Source of the DNA: Herbaspirillum sp. SJZ107
GTDB taxonomy: Bacteria; Pseudomonadota; Gammaproteobacteria; Burkholderiales; Burkholderiaceae_D
Assembly (NCBI RefSeq): GCF_006715485.1
Contig: NZ_VFNH01000004.1
Coordinates: forward strand, 186,001-250,000
Length of the DNA: 64,000 nucleotides
Reading direction: 5' to 3'
How positions within the stretch are numbered: the first letter of the stretch is position 1; each line of letters opens with the position of its first letter. Below are positions 30,862 to 39,188 of the stretch, in pieces. The notes below the pieces were generated by a model. It was given only the letters and a program-made list of their open reading frames with translations. It was not told the origin of the DNA and did not search any database. The position numbers and the translations under genes were made by a program.

Positions 30862-31497
30862 TTGGAACACGAAAGCCATCACCACCACCCGCACGGCACC
30901 GGCGTGCGCTGGCTCGACGTCATCCTCGGCGTGGCGGCGACGATCGTCTCGCTGGTATCGCTGTGGCTGGGCCTGCACTCGGCGCATTCGATGGAGAAGC
31001 TGGTCGCGGCCAACAGCTATCCTTACCTGGAGCTGATGCGTTCGAACATGTCGGCAACGCCGCTGCCCGGAACCGATCGCCACCAGTACCAGGTGAAATA
31101 CGAATTGGTGAATAACGGTATCGGGCCGGCGCGCATCGAGTGGGTCGAGTTGAAGTTCAAGGGCAAGCCCATGCGCAACCTGTCCGAGCTGCTGGACGCC
31201 TGCTGCAAGGGGTGGCAGGGCGACGATGTGAACCAGATGGACACGCGTGGCGGCATCGATGGATCGCTGGTGCGCGCCGGCGGCGAGGTCGCGATGTTCA
31301 CCTGGGCCGAACCGGCAACCTCGAGTCCCGTATTCGTGGCGCTGCACCGGCAGATGGACCAGATCGCGTATTCGGCCTGCTATTGTTCCGTCTTCGACGA
31401 GTGCTACCTGCGCACGGAAGACGACGCCAAGCCGCAACCGGTCAGGCAATGCACCGCACCGGCGGTGCCGTTCCAGCCGAGCTTCAACAAGAGCTGA
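30862..31497 (+). CDS. Hypothetical single-pass membrane protein with His-rich N-terminus
   Basis: A 211-residue protein of unknown function. It starts with a histidine cluster (EHESHHHHPHG), followed by one hydrophobic helix (VILGVAATIVSLVSLWLGL, about residues 21-39) and a soluble C-terminal part with four to five cysteines (ACCKG, SACYCS, DECY). The TTG start is supported by GGGAG upstream; no better ATG exists. The soluble domain has alternating hydrophobic strands and a VNNGIGPARIEW pattern suggestive of a beta-sandwich. It follows motA by about 100 bp and is convergent with the next gene. Confidence 0.7.
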   Translation: MEHESHHHHPHGTGVRWLDVILGVAATIVSLVSLWLGLHSAHSMEKLVAANSYPYLELMRSNMSATPLPGTDRHQYQVKYELVNNGIGPARIEWVELKFKGKPMRNLSELLDACCKGWQGDDVNQMDTRGGIDGSLVRAGGEVAMFTWAEPATSSPVFVALHRQMDQIAYSACYCSVFDECYLRTEDDAKPQPVRQCTAPAVPFQPSFNKS

Positions 31498-31503
31498 TGC
31501 GTC

Positions 31504-31932
31504 TCAAGCCGCCGCCCAGGCGGCTTCGAGTTCCTCGCGCCGCGGACCGGCGGCCACGTGCACGATCAGCGTCCTGTTCAGCGTGAGGGCCGGATGCGCC
31601 GCACGGTGGCGCGCGAACCAGAACAGCTCTTCCAGCTCCTCGTCCTCGTGCGAGGTGGTGACCACGGCCTGGTCTTCGGCATCCTCGGGAGTTGCGGCGT
31701 CGAGGGCTTCGGCCGCGGCGTCGTCGACCGCTTCGCTCCAGACTTCCGCATCCTTGCCCCAGGCCAGCAGTACGCGGCAACCGGCTTCCACCAGCCAGCG
31801 GCTGGTGTCCCAGAGCCACATCTGCGACACCTCCTCGTCGGCAACCAGGATCGCCATGAAGGGCGTCTTGTCCATCATGTGCGGCAGGCTGCCGTCGGGG
31901 AGAAGGTGAAGGTAGTTGACGGTTTTTTGCAT
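31504..31932 (-). CDS. Hypothetical acidic protein (142 aa)
   Basis: Unrecognised cytoplasmic protein. The N-terminal half (AILVADEEVSQMWLWDTSRW, then LVEAGCRVLLAWGKDAEVWS) looks like an alpha/beta fold. The middle is very acidic (a run from DDAAAEALDAA to HEDEELEELF), and the C-terminus has a strand LTLNRTLIVHV and a final helix. No signal peptide. ATG chosen as the first in-frame methionine; upstream sequence enters a terminator. Convergent with the preceding gene with six bases between stops. Function unknown. Confidence 0.65.
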   Translation of the reverse strand: MQKTVNYLHLLPDGSLPHMMDKTPFMAILVADEEVSQMWLWDTSRWLVEAGCRVLLAWGKDAEVWSEAVDDAAAEALDAATPEDAEDQAVVTTSHEDEELEELFWFARHRAAHPALTLNRTLIVHVAAGPRREELEAAWAAA

Positions 31933-31958
31933 GGCCGGCAGCTTACCACGGCGCCCTG

Positions 31959-31994
31959 AAAAAAGCCGGCTGGGTCGCCCCAGCCGGCTTTTTT
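31959..31994 (-). terminator. Rho-independent terminator after the PBP7-like gene
   Basis: A 10-bp stem (GCCGGCTGGG and complement) with a four-base loop, flanked by six As on one side and six Ts on the other, just downstream of the minus-strand PBP7 gene. Symmetry means it could work in both directions. Confidence 0.9.
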
Positions 31995-32022
31995 ATACAT
32001 ATATACAGTACAGCTCCTGCAA

Positions 32023-33030
32023 TCAGCGATGACGGCGGTGGCGCGTCACCACCACCACATGCTTGCTGCGGGCGCGGCCGCTCGACGCCTTGGCGCGGAC
32101 ACCGCCGGCGCTGACCTTGATGCGTGGGCCGGCCAGTGCGCTCTTGATGCGCGGTGCGCGCAGCGCGGCCTTGATGCGCGGGCCGGCGGCGGCGGTGCGC
32201 ACGCGGGTGGCGCGGGCCGGGGCGGTCGCCACCGAGATTTCGTCGTTCAGCACGTGGCGGCGGATGTTGAGCGCATCCAGCAGGCGCACCGACGAGGCGC
32301 CGGCGTTCAGCAGCACCATGGTCGCGTTCTTGCCGGCGGCTTTCACGCGCATGATCAGGCAGCGGCCCGCTTCCTGGGTATAGCCGGTCTTCGACAGGCC
32401 GATGTCCCAGCCCTTGGCGCCGACCAGGCGGTTGGTGTTGTGGTACTCGACTTCGCGGCCCTTGATGTTGATCAGGTGATCCGAGGAGGTCGTGATGCGG
32501 GTGATTTCGCCGTAATTCGAGGCTGCGGTCGCCATCTTGACCAGGTCGGCCGCGGTCGACTGGTTATGCGGGCTGAGGCCGGTCGGCTCTTCGATCACGG
32601 TCTGGGTCATGCCGAGCGCCATGATCTTGCGCTTGACGGCGGCGCGGAAGGCCTCGGTGCCGCCCGGATAGGTGCGGGCGAGGGCGGCGGCGGCGCGGTT
32701 ATCCGACGACATCAGGGCCAGCTGCAGCACGTCGCGGCGTGGGATGGTGGCGCCCACCGGTACGCGCGACGAGCTGTGCTTGAGCACGTCGACGTCGCTT
32801 TTTTCGATTTCGATCGGCTCGTTCATGTCCTGGTGGGCATCGAGCACGACCATGGCGGTCATGAGTTTGGTCAGGGAAGCGATCGGGGCAACGGTCGAGG
32901 CGTTCTTTTCGAACAGCACCTTGCCGGTATCGTCTTCCACCACCAGCACCGATTGCGATCCGAACGGCACGGCGAGGGCGGCCGCACTGGAAATCGTCAT
33001 CAATACGGCAGCAATGAATTTTTTGATCAT
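32023..33030 (-). CDS. pbpG: D-alanyl-D-alanine endopeptidase (PBP7/PbpG type) with basic C-terminal tail
   Basis: Periplasmic low-molecular-mass penicillin-binding protein of family S11, 335 residues, which trims peptidoglycan cross-links. A signal peptide (IAAVLMTISSAAALA) is followed by the three active-site motifs: S52-L-T-K55, S109-D-N and K214-T-G. There is no C-terminal amphipathic anchor. Instead the last 65 residues form a strongly basic tail with an imperfect triplicate (PRIKAAL, PRIKSAL, PRIKVSA) ending in TRHRRHR. Such a tail could bind anionic cell-wall polymers or nucleic acid. Monocistronic, with its own terminator. Confidence 0.88.
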   Translation of the reverse strand: MIKKFIAAVLMTISSAAALAVPFGSQSVLVVEDDTGKVLFEKNASTVAPIASLTKLMTAMVVLDAHQDMNEPIEIEKSDVDVLKHSSSRVPVGATIPRRDVLQLALMSSDNRAAAALARTYPGGTEAFRAAVKRKIMALGMTQTVIEEPTGLSPHNQSTAADLVKMATAASNYGEITRITTSSDHLINIKGREVEYHNTNRLVGAKGWDIGLSKTGYTQEAGRCLIMRVKAAGKNATMVLLNAGASSVRLLDALNIRRHVLNDEISVATAPARATRVRTAAAGPRIKAALRAPRIKSALAGPRIKVSAGGVRAKASSGRARSKHVVVVTRHRRHR

Positions 33031-33200
33031 GTATGAATAGGGTACGGGTTAATGGTCGGGCGCCGGACGGCGGCGGAACATCAAACGAATCACCAGTAGC
33101 GGCAAGCTACTTGGGAATTTTCCATTGATTGATTACATGCCGATGGACATATAACAATGTCGCTCAAAGGAAATCAAAATCAACGGCAAGATTCTACAAG

Positions 33201-33231
33201 AAAAAAGGCCTCGCGTTGTCGCAAGGCCTTA
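33201..33231 (-). terminator. Probable terminator downstream of the sulfate-binding protein gene
   Basis: On the minus strand AAGGCCT pairs with AGGCCTT around an inner GCG/CGC stem, followed by six Ts. It lies about 140 bases past the stop of the sulfate-binding protein gene. Confidence 0.7.
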
Positions 33232-33306
33232 TTTATACAGGGAAATTCTGCAAAGAAATTATTGATGAGTGGTTAAAAATCCCCTCAAGAACAGTTCGCT
33301 TTAGAT

Positions 33307-33330
33307 AATGCTGTATATATATACAGCATT
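33307..33330. repeat. Perfect 24-bp AT-rich palindrome
   Basis: AATGCTGTATAT is followed immediately by its exact reverse complement. It has no loop and no adjacent T-run, so it resembles a protein-binding dyad more than a terminator. It sits 43 bp beyond the sulfate-binding protein gene stop. Confidence 0.6.
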
Positions 33331-33372
33331 TATGTCCAATTCAGCATCCTGGTGAATGCCGGATTGAATCCA

Positions 33373-34395
33373 TTATTTGTTTTGATAAATCTTATCGAAT
33401 TCGCCGCCATCGTCGAAATGCCGTTTCTGTGCGGCGCGCCAGCCACCGAACACCTCATCCACAGTGAACAGCTGGATCGGTTTGTAATTCGCGGCAAACT
33501 GTTTCATGACCTTCTCGTTGCGTACGCGCATGTAATGCTTGGCGCCGATCGCCTGGCCGGCTTCCGAATACAGGAAATTCAGGTAAGCGGTGGCCTGCTT
33601 GCGCACACCCTGGCGATCGACCACCTTGTCGACCACTGCCACCGGCGATTCGGCCAGTACCGACATTGCCGGATACACGACTTCGAAGTTGTTGCCGAAT
33701 TCGGCGCGCACCAGATTCACCTCGTTTTCGAAGGTGACCAGCGCATCGCCGATCTGGCGCTGGGTAAAGGTCGTGGTAGCTGCGCGGCCGCCGCCGTCCA
33801 GTACCGGCACGTTCTTGAAGATGCGTGCTACCAGGTTGCGCGCCTGCGCTTCATTGCCGCCTTTCTTGATCACCGACCCCCAGGCGGCCAGGTAGGTATA
33901 GCGGCCATTGCCCGCGGTCTTGGGATTCGGGATCACGACCTGCACGCCCGGCTTGGCCAGGTCGGCCCAGTCGCGGATCTGCTTGGGATTCCCTTTGCGC
34001 ACCAGGAACACCATGGTCGAGTAATACGGGGCCGCGTTGTTCGGGAATTTTTTTGCCCAGTCGGCGGCGACCAGGCCGCGGTCGGCCAGCATGTCGATGT
34101 CGTTTGCCTGGTTCATGGTGACCACGGAAGCCGGCAAGCCGTCGGCCACGGCACGGGCCTGCTTGCTGGAACCGCCGTGCGACTGCTTGATAGTGACGGT
34201 TTCGCCGCTGCTCTTTTTCCATGCCGCGATGAACGCCGGGTTCACGTCCTTGTACAGCTCGCGTGCGACGTCATACGACACGTTCAGCAGCTCGACCTCG
34301 GCGGCCTGGGCCGGCACCACCGCGGACGCGGCCGCCGTGCCGAGTGCAAGCGCCAGCACGATGCGGCGCAATGGAGAAAAATGCAGTGTCTTCAT
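33373..34395 (-). CDS. sbp: Sulfate ABC transporter periplasmic binding protein
   Basis: A 340-residue periplasmic receptor that delivers sulfate (or thiosulfate) to the CysTWA importer. A signal peptide (VLALALGTAAASAVVPAQA) precedes LLNVSYDVARELY and the ligand-binding block QSHGGSSKQARAV, which is diagnostic for Sbp/CysP. The ATG before KTLHFSP was chosen because it gives a normal signal peptide; an in-frame ATG 13 codons upstream is possible but lacks a binding site. The cysT, cysW and cysA partners are not in the window, so it is an isolated copy. Confidence 0.9.
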   Translation of the reverse strand: MKTLHFSPLRRIVLALALGTAAASAVVPAQAAEVELLNVSYDVARELYKDVNPAFIAAWKKSSGETVTIKQSHGGSSKQARAVADGLPASVVTMNQANDIDMLADRGLVAADWAKKFPNNAAPYYSTMVFLVRKGNPKQIRDWADLAKPGVQVVIPNPKTAGNGRYTYLAAWGSVIKKGGNEAQARNLVARIFKNVPVLDGGGRAATTTFTQRQIGDALVTFENEVNLVRAEFGNNFEVVYPAMSVLAESPVAVVDKVVDRQGVRKQATAYLNFLYSEAGQAIGAKHYMRVRNEKVMKQFAANYKPIQLFTVDEVFGGWRAAQKRHFDDGGEFDKIYQNK

Positions 34396-34606
34396 GTGGG
34401 TCCCGTACATACCTTGATAAGAAGGCTGGATCATCCGTTATGGCAAGGCAAAACAAAAGTACATTTTCATCATATGCTTAAACGTCCGATTCTGCCGCCA
34501 GGGCTGGCGGGCCGTGCCAAAGCAGAGAGTTCCCGTTTGGGTTATAGTCCGGCTTGTCGGACCTCGCAGAAGTGTCCTACCAGCTCGTATTTGACGTCAG
34601 AAGTTC

Positions 34607-35137
34607 ATGGGTAATCAGATTTGCGGTATTGACATTCGCCAGGCGACACCAGACGACGCGACAGCAGCCTGCGCACTGCTGCGCCACTCGATCGAGCAGG
34701 GCTGCGCGGCCGAGCACAGCCAGCGTCCCGAGCTGCTCCAGGCCTGGCTCGGCAACAAGACCACGCAAAACGTGTCGGCCTGGTTTGCCTCCTCCAGCAA
34801 TTACGCCGTCGTCGCCGAGCAGGCAGGACAGCTCGTCGGCCTGGCGCTGCTGACGCCGGCCGGCAAGCTGGCGCTGTGCTACGTCGAGCCCGGCCGCCTG
34901 CGCAGCGGCATCGGCAGTGAACTGCTGGCCGCCGTCGAAACCCGCGCTCGCGCCTGGAACATCAGCAAGCTGCACATGCACAGCCCGGCCTCGGCCAGCG
35001 CCTTTTTCGAGCGCCACGGCTACGTCAATGCGGGCAAGGACAAAGCCTGCTTCGGCCTCGAATGCGATTTCCTGTGGAAACAGCTGGATGCGGTGGAGCC
35101 GCCAGCGCGCAAACGCTTTTGCAACTGCAATAATTGA
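34607..35137 (+). CDS. GNAT family N-acetyltransferase
   Basis: A 176-residue acetyl-CoA-dependent acetyltransferase. IRQATPDDATAACALLR is the usual first strand and helix, and the pyrophosphate-binding loop is present in degenerate form as VEPGRLRSGIGSELLAAVE (Q/RxxGxG/A type). It ends with FFERHGYVNAG, the common beta-6/7 motif. A C-terminal extension with RKRFCNCNN is unusual. The substrate is unknown. Monocistronic; the ribosome binding site is weak. Confidence 0.82.
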   Translation: MGNQICGIDIRQATPDDATAACALLRHSIEQGCAAEHSQRPELLQAWLGNKTTQNVSAWFASSSNYAVVAEQAGQLVGLALLTPAGKLALCYVEPGRLRSGIGSELLAAVETRARAWNISKLHMHSPASASAFFERHGYVNAGKDKACFGLECDFLWKQLDAVEPPARKRFCNCNN

Positions 35138-35261
35138 TTAACGTCAGTTAGTGCGTATTCAGTGTTGCGTGAAACATTCTGTAATACAAACTGAAACGAA
35201 CACGTCTTCAATCCATTTGTGCGTTGCGATATAGTACGCGCATTAAAATGATGAGTTCGTT

Positions 35262-35915
35262 ATGGCTTCCCGCAGAGACTTCCTACACCAGGGCTTGCGC
35301 CTGACCGCCGCCGGATTGGTGGCCGTGCCCCTGATCGATGCCCGCGCCGCGCGTGCCGGCGCTTCCCAGACTTCCGATGCCGTCGGCGTGGAACCGCCGC
35401 CCGACCTGTTCGACGCCCAGGTGGTCGACGCCGACTTCTGGGCCAAGCCGCGCACCCTGTCCGTGATCCGCCCGCAGAGCGGCGAGCGCACCAACGTGCT
35501 GTACTGGAAAGACGGCCAGGTGATCGATTCCGCGTACCAGGAACTGTGCCACATCCTGCGCGACGTGAATGGCAAGTCATCGATCCCGATCGACCCCAAG
35601 CTGCTCGAGACCCTGTGGGCGTCGCAGGCCTTCGTCGCGCGCTACGGCCTCGACAAGCCGATGGAGATCCTGTCCGGCTACCGCACCCCGGCCTCCAACA
35701 GCCGTTTGATCGAGCAGGGCGTGCCCGCGGCGCGCCAGTCACTGCACATGTCGGGCAAGGCGGCCGACGTGCGCATTGCCGGCCTGACCGAGGAAGTGCT
35801 GGGCGGCCTGGTAAAAAGTTTCCGCAAGGGCGGCGTCGGCTTCTATTACCGCGGCGGCCCGAAAGGCGGCTGGATCCATGCCGATACCGGCCTGAATCGT
35901 ACCTGGAAGGGCTGA
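35262..35915 (+). CDS. Tat-exported MepK-like (YcbK/DUF882) murein endopeptidase
   Basis: A 217-residue M15-type zinc peptidase related to E. coli MepK, which cuts peptidoglycan cross-links, chiefly the 3-3 type. The N-terminus SRRDFLHQGLRLTAAGLVA is a twin-arginine signal, as in the family. The catalytic domain has ILSGYRTPASN, the zinc-binding HMSGKAADVR and the closing histidine in WIHADTG. Full length for the family. Monocistronic. Together with the PBP7-like gene 2 kb away it forms a small group of cell-wall hydrolases, though not an operon. Confidence 0.88.
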   Translation: MASRRDFLHQGLRLTAAGLVAVPLIDARAARAGASQTSDAVGVEPPPDLFDAQVVDADFWAKPRTLSVIRPQSGERTNVLYWKDGQVIDSAYQELCHILRDVNGKSSIPIDPKLLETLWASQAFVARYGLDKPMEILSGYRTPASNSRLIEQGVPAARQSLHMSGKAADVRIAGLTEEVLGGLVKSFRKGGVGFYYRGGPKGGWIHADTGLNRTWKG

Positions 35916-36036
35916 GCCGGCCTGCAAGCTTCCATTCCGGATGGATAAGCGGCGCGCATTTTCACATCTTTTTGCTATCTTGAGATGGAGGAGCGTATGG
36001 CGCTCCGACCTGATCTTATTGGTAATGGAGGTGAAG

Positions 36037-36321
36037 ATGGCAAGCGTAAATGCACCAACCATGGAACGGCGGCACCTGCCGGAACGGCGGGCGGCCGCGC
36101 GCGAAGGGCACTCGGCCATGTCGGCAGTCGACTATATCGCGATGGCGCTGCTGATCGTCGGCGGCCTGAACTGGGCCATGGTCGGCCTGTTCGACGTCGA
36201 CGTGGTCGCCACCCTGTTCGGTCCCGGCAGCCCGGCTACCCGGCTGGTCTACGTGCTGGTCGGCATCGCGGCACTGTACTCGATCTATACCGCGGCCAAG
36301 ATGAGCCGGCCACGGCATTGA
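36037..36321 (+). CDS. DUF378 family membrane protein
   Basis: A 94-residue protein with two hydrophobic helices. The core VDYIAMALLIVGGLNWAMVG and RLVYVLVGIAALYSIY match the DUF378 family, small membrane proteins of unknown function. A charged N-terminal extension (MERRHLPERRAAARE) precedes the domain. The start follows a strong GGAGGTGA; longer frame readings upstream lack support. The stop codon overlaps the likely TTG start of the phosphoesterase gene. Confidence 0.85.
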   Translation: MASVNAPTMERRHLPERRAAAREGHSAMSAVDYIAMALLIVGGLNWAMVGLFDVDVVATLFGPGSPATRLVYVLVGIAALYSIYTAAKMSRPRH

Positions 36322-36782
36322 CGCGGCTGAGGATCGGACTGATCTCCGACACCCACGGCCTGCTGCGTCCCGAGGCGCTCGACTTCCTTGCCGGGTCCGA
36401 CCACATCGTCCATGGCGGCGATATCGGCGGACCCGACATCCTCGAACGCCTCGGCACGCTCGCGCCCCTGACTGTGGTCCGCGGCAACAACGACACCGCC
36501 GTCTGGGCGCGCTCGATCCCGGAAACCGCGCGCCTCGAACTGGGCGGTGTGGGGCTGTTCGTCATCCACGACCTGAAAACCCTCGAGCTCGATCCGGCAG
36601 CGGCCGGCGTGCGCGTGGTGATCGCCGGGCATTCGCACAAGCCGTCCTGCACCGAACGCGGCGGCGTGCTGTACGTGAACCCGGGCAGCGCCGGCCGGCG
36701 GCGCTTCAGCCTGCCCATCTCCGCCGGAGAATTGTCGATCGAAAACGGCGAGCTTGCGGTCAAGCTGGTGACCTTGGTGTAG
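36318..36782 (+). CDS. Metallophosphoesterase, YfcE family
   Basis: A 154-residue calcineurin-like phosphoesterase with the metal-binding motifs in order: SDTHG, HGGDIGG, GNND and GHSH. Such proteins hydrolyse phosphodiesters such as cyclic nucleotides or model substrates; the physiological substrate is generally unknown. The start is inferred as TTG overlapping the DUF378 stop (ATTGA), giving an N-terminus MTRLRIGLISDTHG that fits the family exactly. A CTG seven bases downstream is out of frame and no ATG is available. Translational coupling to the DUF378 gene is likely. Confidence 0.86.
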   Translation: MTRLRIGLISDTHGLLRPEALDFLAGSDHIVHGGDIGGPDILERLGTLAPLTVVRGNNDTAVWARSIPETARLELGGVGLFVIHDLKTLELDPAAAGVRVVIAGHSHKPSCTERGGVLYVNPGSAGRRRFSLPISAGELSIENGELAVKLVTLV

Positions 36783-36821
36783 CATACGCGCCGTTTCCAT
36801 TCATTCCGATAGCGCCACACC

Positions 36822-37238
36822 ATGAGCCAAGACGCCCGCGACAACGCCACCGACCGCCCCCGCTTCCGCCCGGTACCCTGGACCCCGCTGGAGACGCCGC
36901 AGGATGTCGAGCTGTGGATCGCCGAGCACAACCAGACCATGCTGGAACTGATCCAGCCGCAGGAGACCGGGGTCGGCGTACGCTTCCGCCTTGCGGTCGG
37001 CGGCGACATCTACATGCAGACCACGGCCGACGCCATCCTGCTCGACGTCGAGCCGGACGCCAGCTGGGTCGCACCTTTGATCATGGCCGCCACCAACGCC
37101 AGCCAGCCGGAAGGGCAGATCTGGGTGCTGCCGGACGACAAGCTGGTGCAACTGCTGCTGGGCCTGTCGACGCTGGTCGAGAGTTCGCTGATCGTGACCG
37201 GGCATAACTTCGGCAAGCACGGGCGGCGCCTGTACTGA
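36822..37238 (+). CDS. Hypothetical protein (138 aa)
   Basis: Unrecognised cytoplasmic protein. After a charged N-terminus, it has a possible alpha/beta fold: VELWIAEHNQTMLELIQ helix, VRFRLAVGGDIYMQTTADAI strands, and a Leu-rich C-terminal helix (LVQLLLGLSTLVESSLIV). No cysteine or catalytic motif stands out. It lies 40 bp after the phosphoesterase gene and may share its transcript, which would end at the terminator at 37291. Confidence 0.65.
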   Translation: MSQDARDNATDRPRFRPVPWTPLETPQDVELWIAEHNQTMLELIQPQETGVGVRFRLAVGGDIYMQTTADAILLDVEPDASWVAPLIMAATNASQPEGQIWVLPDDKLVQLLLGLSTLVESSLIVTGHNFGKHGRRLY

Positions 37239-37263
37239 GACGGCAGCGCTGCCGGTACGGATA

Positions 37264-37296
37264 ATTACAGTAATAAAAAATTACAGTAATAAAAAA
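37264..37296. repeat. Two tandem 16-bp direct repeats
   Basis: ATTACAGTAATAAAAA occurs twice head to tail immediately before the terminator stem. AT-rich, short; may simply be replication slippage. Confidence 0.7.
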
Positions 37297-37321
37297 CCGG
37301 CGCCCAAGGCGCCGGTTTTTT
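37291..37321. terminator. Bidirectional terminator between hypothetical gene and etf-QO
   Basis: An 8-bp GC stem (CCGGCGCC and complement) with a three-base loop is flanked by AAAAAA and TTTTTT, so it can serve both convergent genes. Confidence 0.92.
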
Positions 37322-37333
37322 ATTGATTACACG

Positions 37334-39010
37334 TTACATGTTCGGGTAATTCGGCCCGCCGCCACCCTCCGGCGTCACCCAGACGATGTTCTGGGTCGGA
37401 TCCTTGATGTCGCAGGTCTTGCAGTGCACGCAGTTCTGGGCATTGATCTGCAGGCGGTCACCCCCTGCATCCGTCTTCACGTACTCGTACACCCCCGCCG
37501 GGCAGTAGCGCGATTCCGGACCCGCATAGCGGGCCAGGTTGACCTCGACCGGCACGTTCGGGTTCTTCAGCGTCAGGTGCACCGGCTGGTCTTCGGCGTG
37601 GTTGGTGTTCGAGATGAACACCGAGGACAGGCGGTCGAAGGTCAGCTTGCCGTCCGGTTTCGGGTACACGATCGGGGTGAACTCGGACGCCGGACGCAGG
37701 CATTCATGGTCCGCGTGCTTGTGGCGCAGCGTCCACGGCGCCTTGCCCTTGAACAGGATCTGGTCGATGCCGGTCATGATGGTGCCCAGATACAGGCCCT
37801 TGCTCATCCACGGCTTGAAGTTGCGCGCCACGTGCAGCTCTTCGTGCAGCCAGGACTGCTCGAAGGCGGCCGGGTAGCTGGCCAGTTCGTCGTGCTGGCG
37901 TTCCTCGCCCAGTGCGGCGAAGGCGGCGTCGGCGGCCATCATGCCGGTCTTGATCGCACCGTGGCTGCCCTTGATGCGGCTGGTGTTGAGGAAGCCGGCA
38001 TCGCAGCCGATCAGGGCGCCGCCCGGGAACACGAACTTCGGCAGCGACTGCAGGCCGCCGGCGGTGATGGCGCGCGCACCGTACGAGATGCGCTTGCCGC
38101 CTTCAAAGAAGCCGCGGATCGCCGGGTGGGTCTTGTAGCGCTGGAATTCCTCGTACGGCGACAGGTAGGGGTTCTGGTAGGCCAGGCCGACCACGAAGCC
38201 GACCGCGACCTGGTTGTTTTCCAGGTGGTACAGGAAGGAGCCGCCATAGGTGCTGTTGTCCAGCGGCCAGCCGGCGGTGTGCACCACCAGGCCCGGCTGG
38301 TGCTTGGCCGGGTCGATTTCCCACAGTTCCTTGATGCCGATGCCGTAGGTCTGCGGGTCCTTGCCCTTGTTCAGGTCGTACTTGGCGATCAGCTGCTTGC
38401 CGAGGTGGCCGCGCGACCCTTCCGCAAAGAAGGTGTACTTGGCATGCAGTTCCATGCCGAGCTGGAACGCGTCGGTCGGCTCGCCGTGGCGGTTCACGCC
38501 CATGTTGCCGGTGGCCACGCCCTTGACCGAACCGTCGTCGTTGTACAGCACTTCCGCGGCCGGGAAGCCGGGGAAGATCTCGACGCCCAGCGCTTCGGCC
38601 TGCTGGCCGAGCCAGCGCACCACGTTGGCCAGCGAGATCACGTAGTTGCCGTGGTTGGTCAGCATCTTCGGGACCATGAACGACGGCGTGGCGTAGGATT
38701 TGGTCTCGGTCAGGAACAGCACGCGGTCTTCGGTCACCGCAGTATTGAGCGGAGCGCCCAGTTCTTTCCAGTTCGGGAACAGTTCGGTCAGCGCGCGCGG
38801 GTCCATCACCGCGCCCGACAGGATATGGGCGCCGAGCTCGCCGCCTTTTTCCAGCACGCAGACCGACACCTCGCGGCCTTTCTCGGCGGCGAGCTGCTTG
38901 AGGCGGATCGCGCTTGCCAGGCCGGCCGGGCCGCCGCCGACGATCACGACGTCGTATTCCATCGCCTCGCGCGGGCCGTATTGTTCGAGGATGTTGTTGG
39001 GCTGAGTCAT
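37334..39010 (-). CDS. Electron transfer flavoprotein-ubiquinone oxidoreductase
   Basis: ETF-QO of 558 residues passes electrons from electron-transfer flavoprotein (reduced by acyl-CoA dehydrogenases) to ubiquinone at the inner membrane. The FAD-binding motif is at residues 25-30 (GGGPAG). The C-terminal [4Fe-4S] ligands are in ENCVHCKTCDIKDPT-like sequence (here QNCVHCKTCDIKDP), with a further cysteine in YCPAGVYEY. Full length for the family. It is divergent from the SDR-hydrolase-thioesterase genes, consistent with a beta-oxidation neighbourhood. Confidence 0.94.
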   Translation of the reverse strand: MTQPNNILEQYGPREAMEYDVVIVGGGPAGLASAIRLKQLAAEKGREVSVCVLEKGGELGAHILSGAVMDPRALTELFPNWKELGAPLNTAVTEDRVLFLTETKSYATPSFMVPKMLTNHGNYVISLANVVRWLGQQAEALGVEIFPGFPAAEVLYNDDGSVKGVATGNMGVNRHGEPTDAFQLGMELHAKYTFFAEGSRGHLGKQLIAKYDLNKGKDPQTYGIGIKELWEIDPAKHQPGLVVHTAGWPLDNSTYGGSFLYHLENNQVAVGFVVGLAYQNPYLSPYEEFQRYKTHPAIRGFFEGGKRISYGARAITAGGLQSLPKFVFPGGALIGCDAGFLNTSRIKGSHGAIKTGMMAADAAFAALGEERQHDELASYPAAFEQSWLHEELHVARNFKPWMSKGLYLGTIMTGIDQILFKGKAPWTLRHKHADHECLRPASEFTPIVYPKPDGKLTFDRLSSVFISNTNHAEDQPVHLTLKNPNVPVEVNLARYAGPESRYCPAGVYEYVKTDAGGDRLQINAQNCVHCKTCDIKDPTQNIVWVTPEGGGGPNYPNM

Positions 39011-39188
39011 TATTATCTAGTGTTGAAAAAATTTAAGCACGAGTGTGCACTTTTTTACTCGCGATTGCAACGCCGTGCGCTATTGTAGGGCATGTATTAG
39101 ATGCGGCAATCTAAACCGCGTGAAATAGGCGAAGTGTGCAATCATAATGTCTTCGCAACAGAATAACGTTCGGCTAAGGGAGACCCAC

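Larger units (their letters stand above)
33031..33372. other. AT-rich intergenic region between PBP7 and sulfate-binding protein genes
   Basis: This 342-bp stretch is clearly more AT-rich than the window. It contains the terminator at 33201, the perfect palindrome at 33307 and the promoter region of the PBP7 gene. No frame with coding character was found. Confidence 0.6.
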
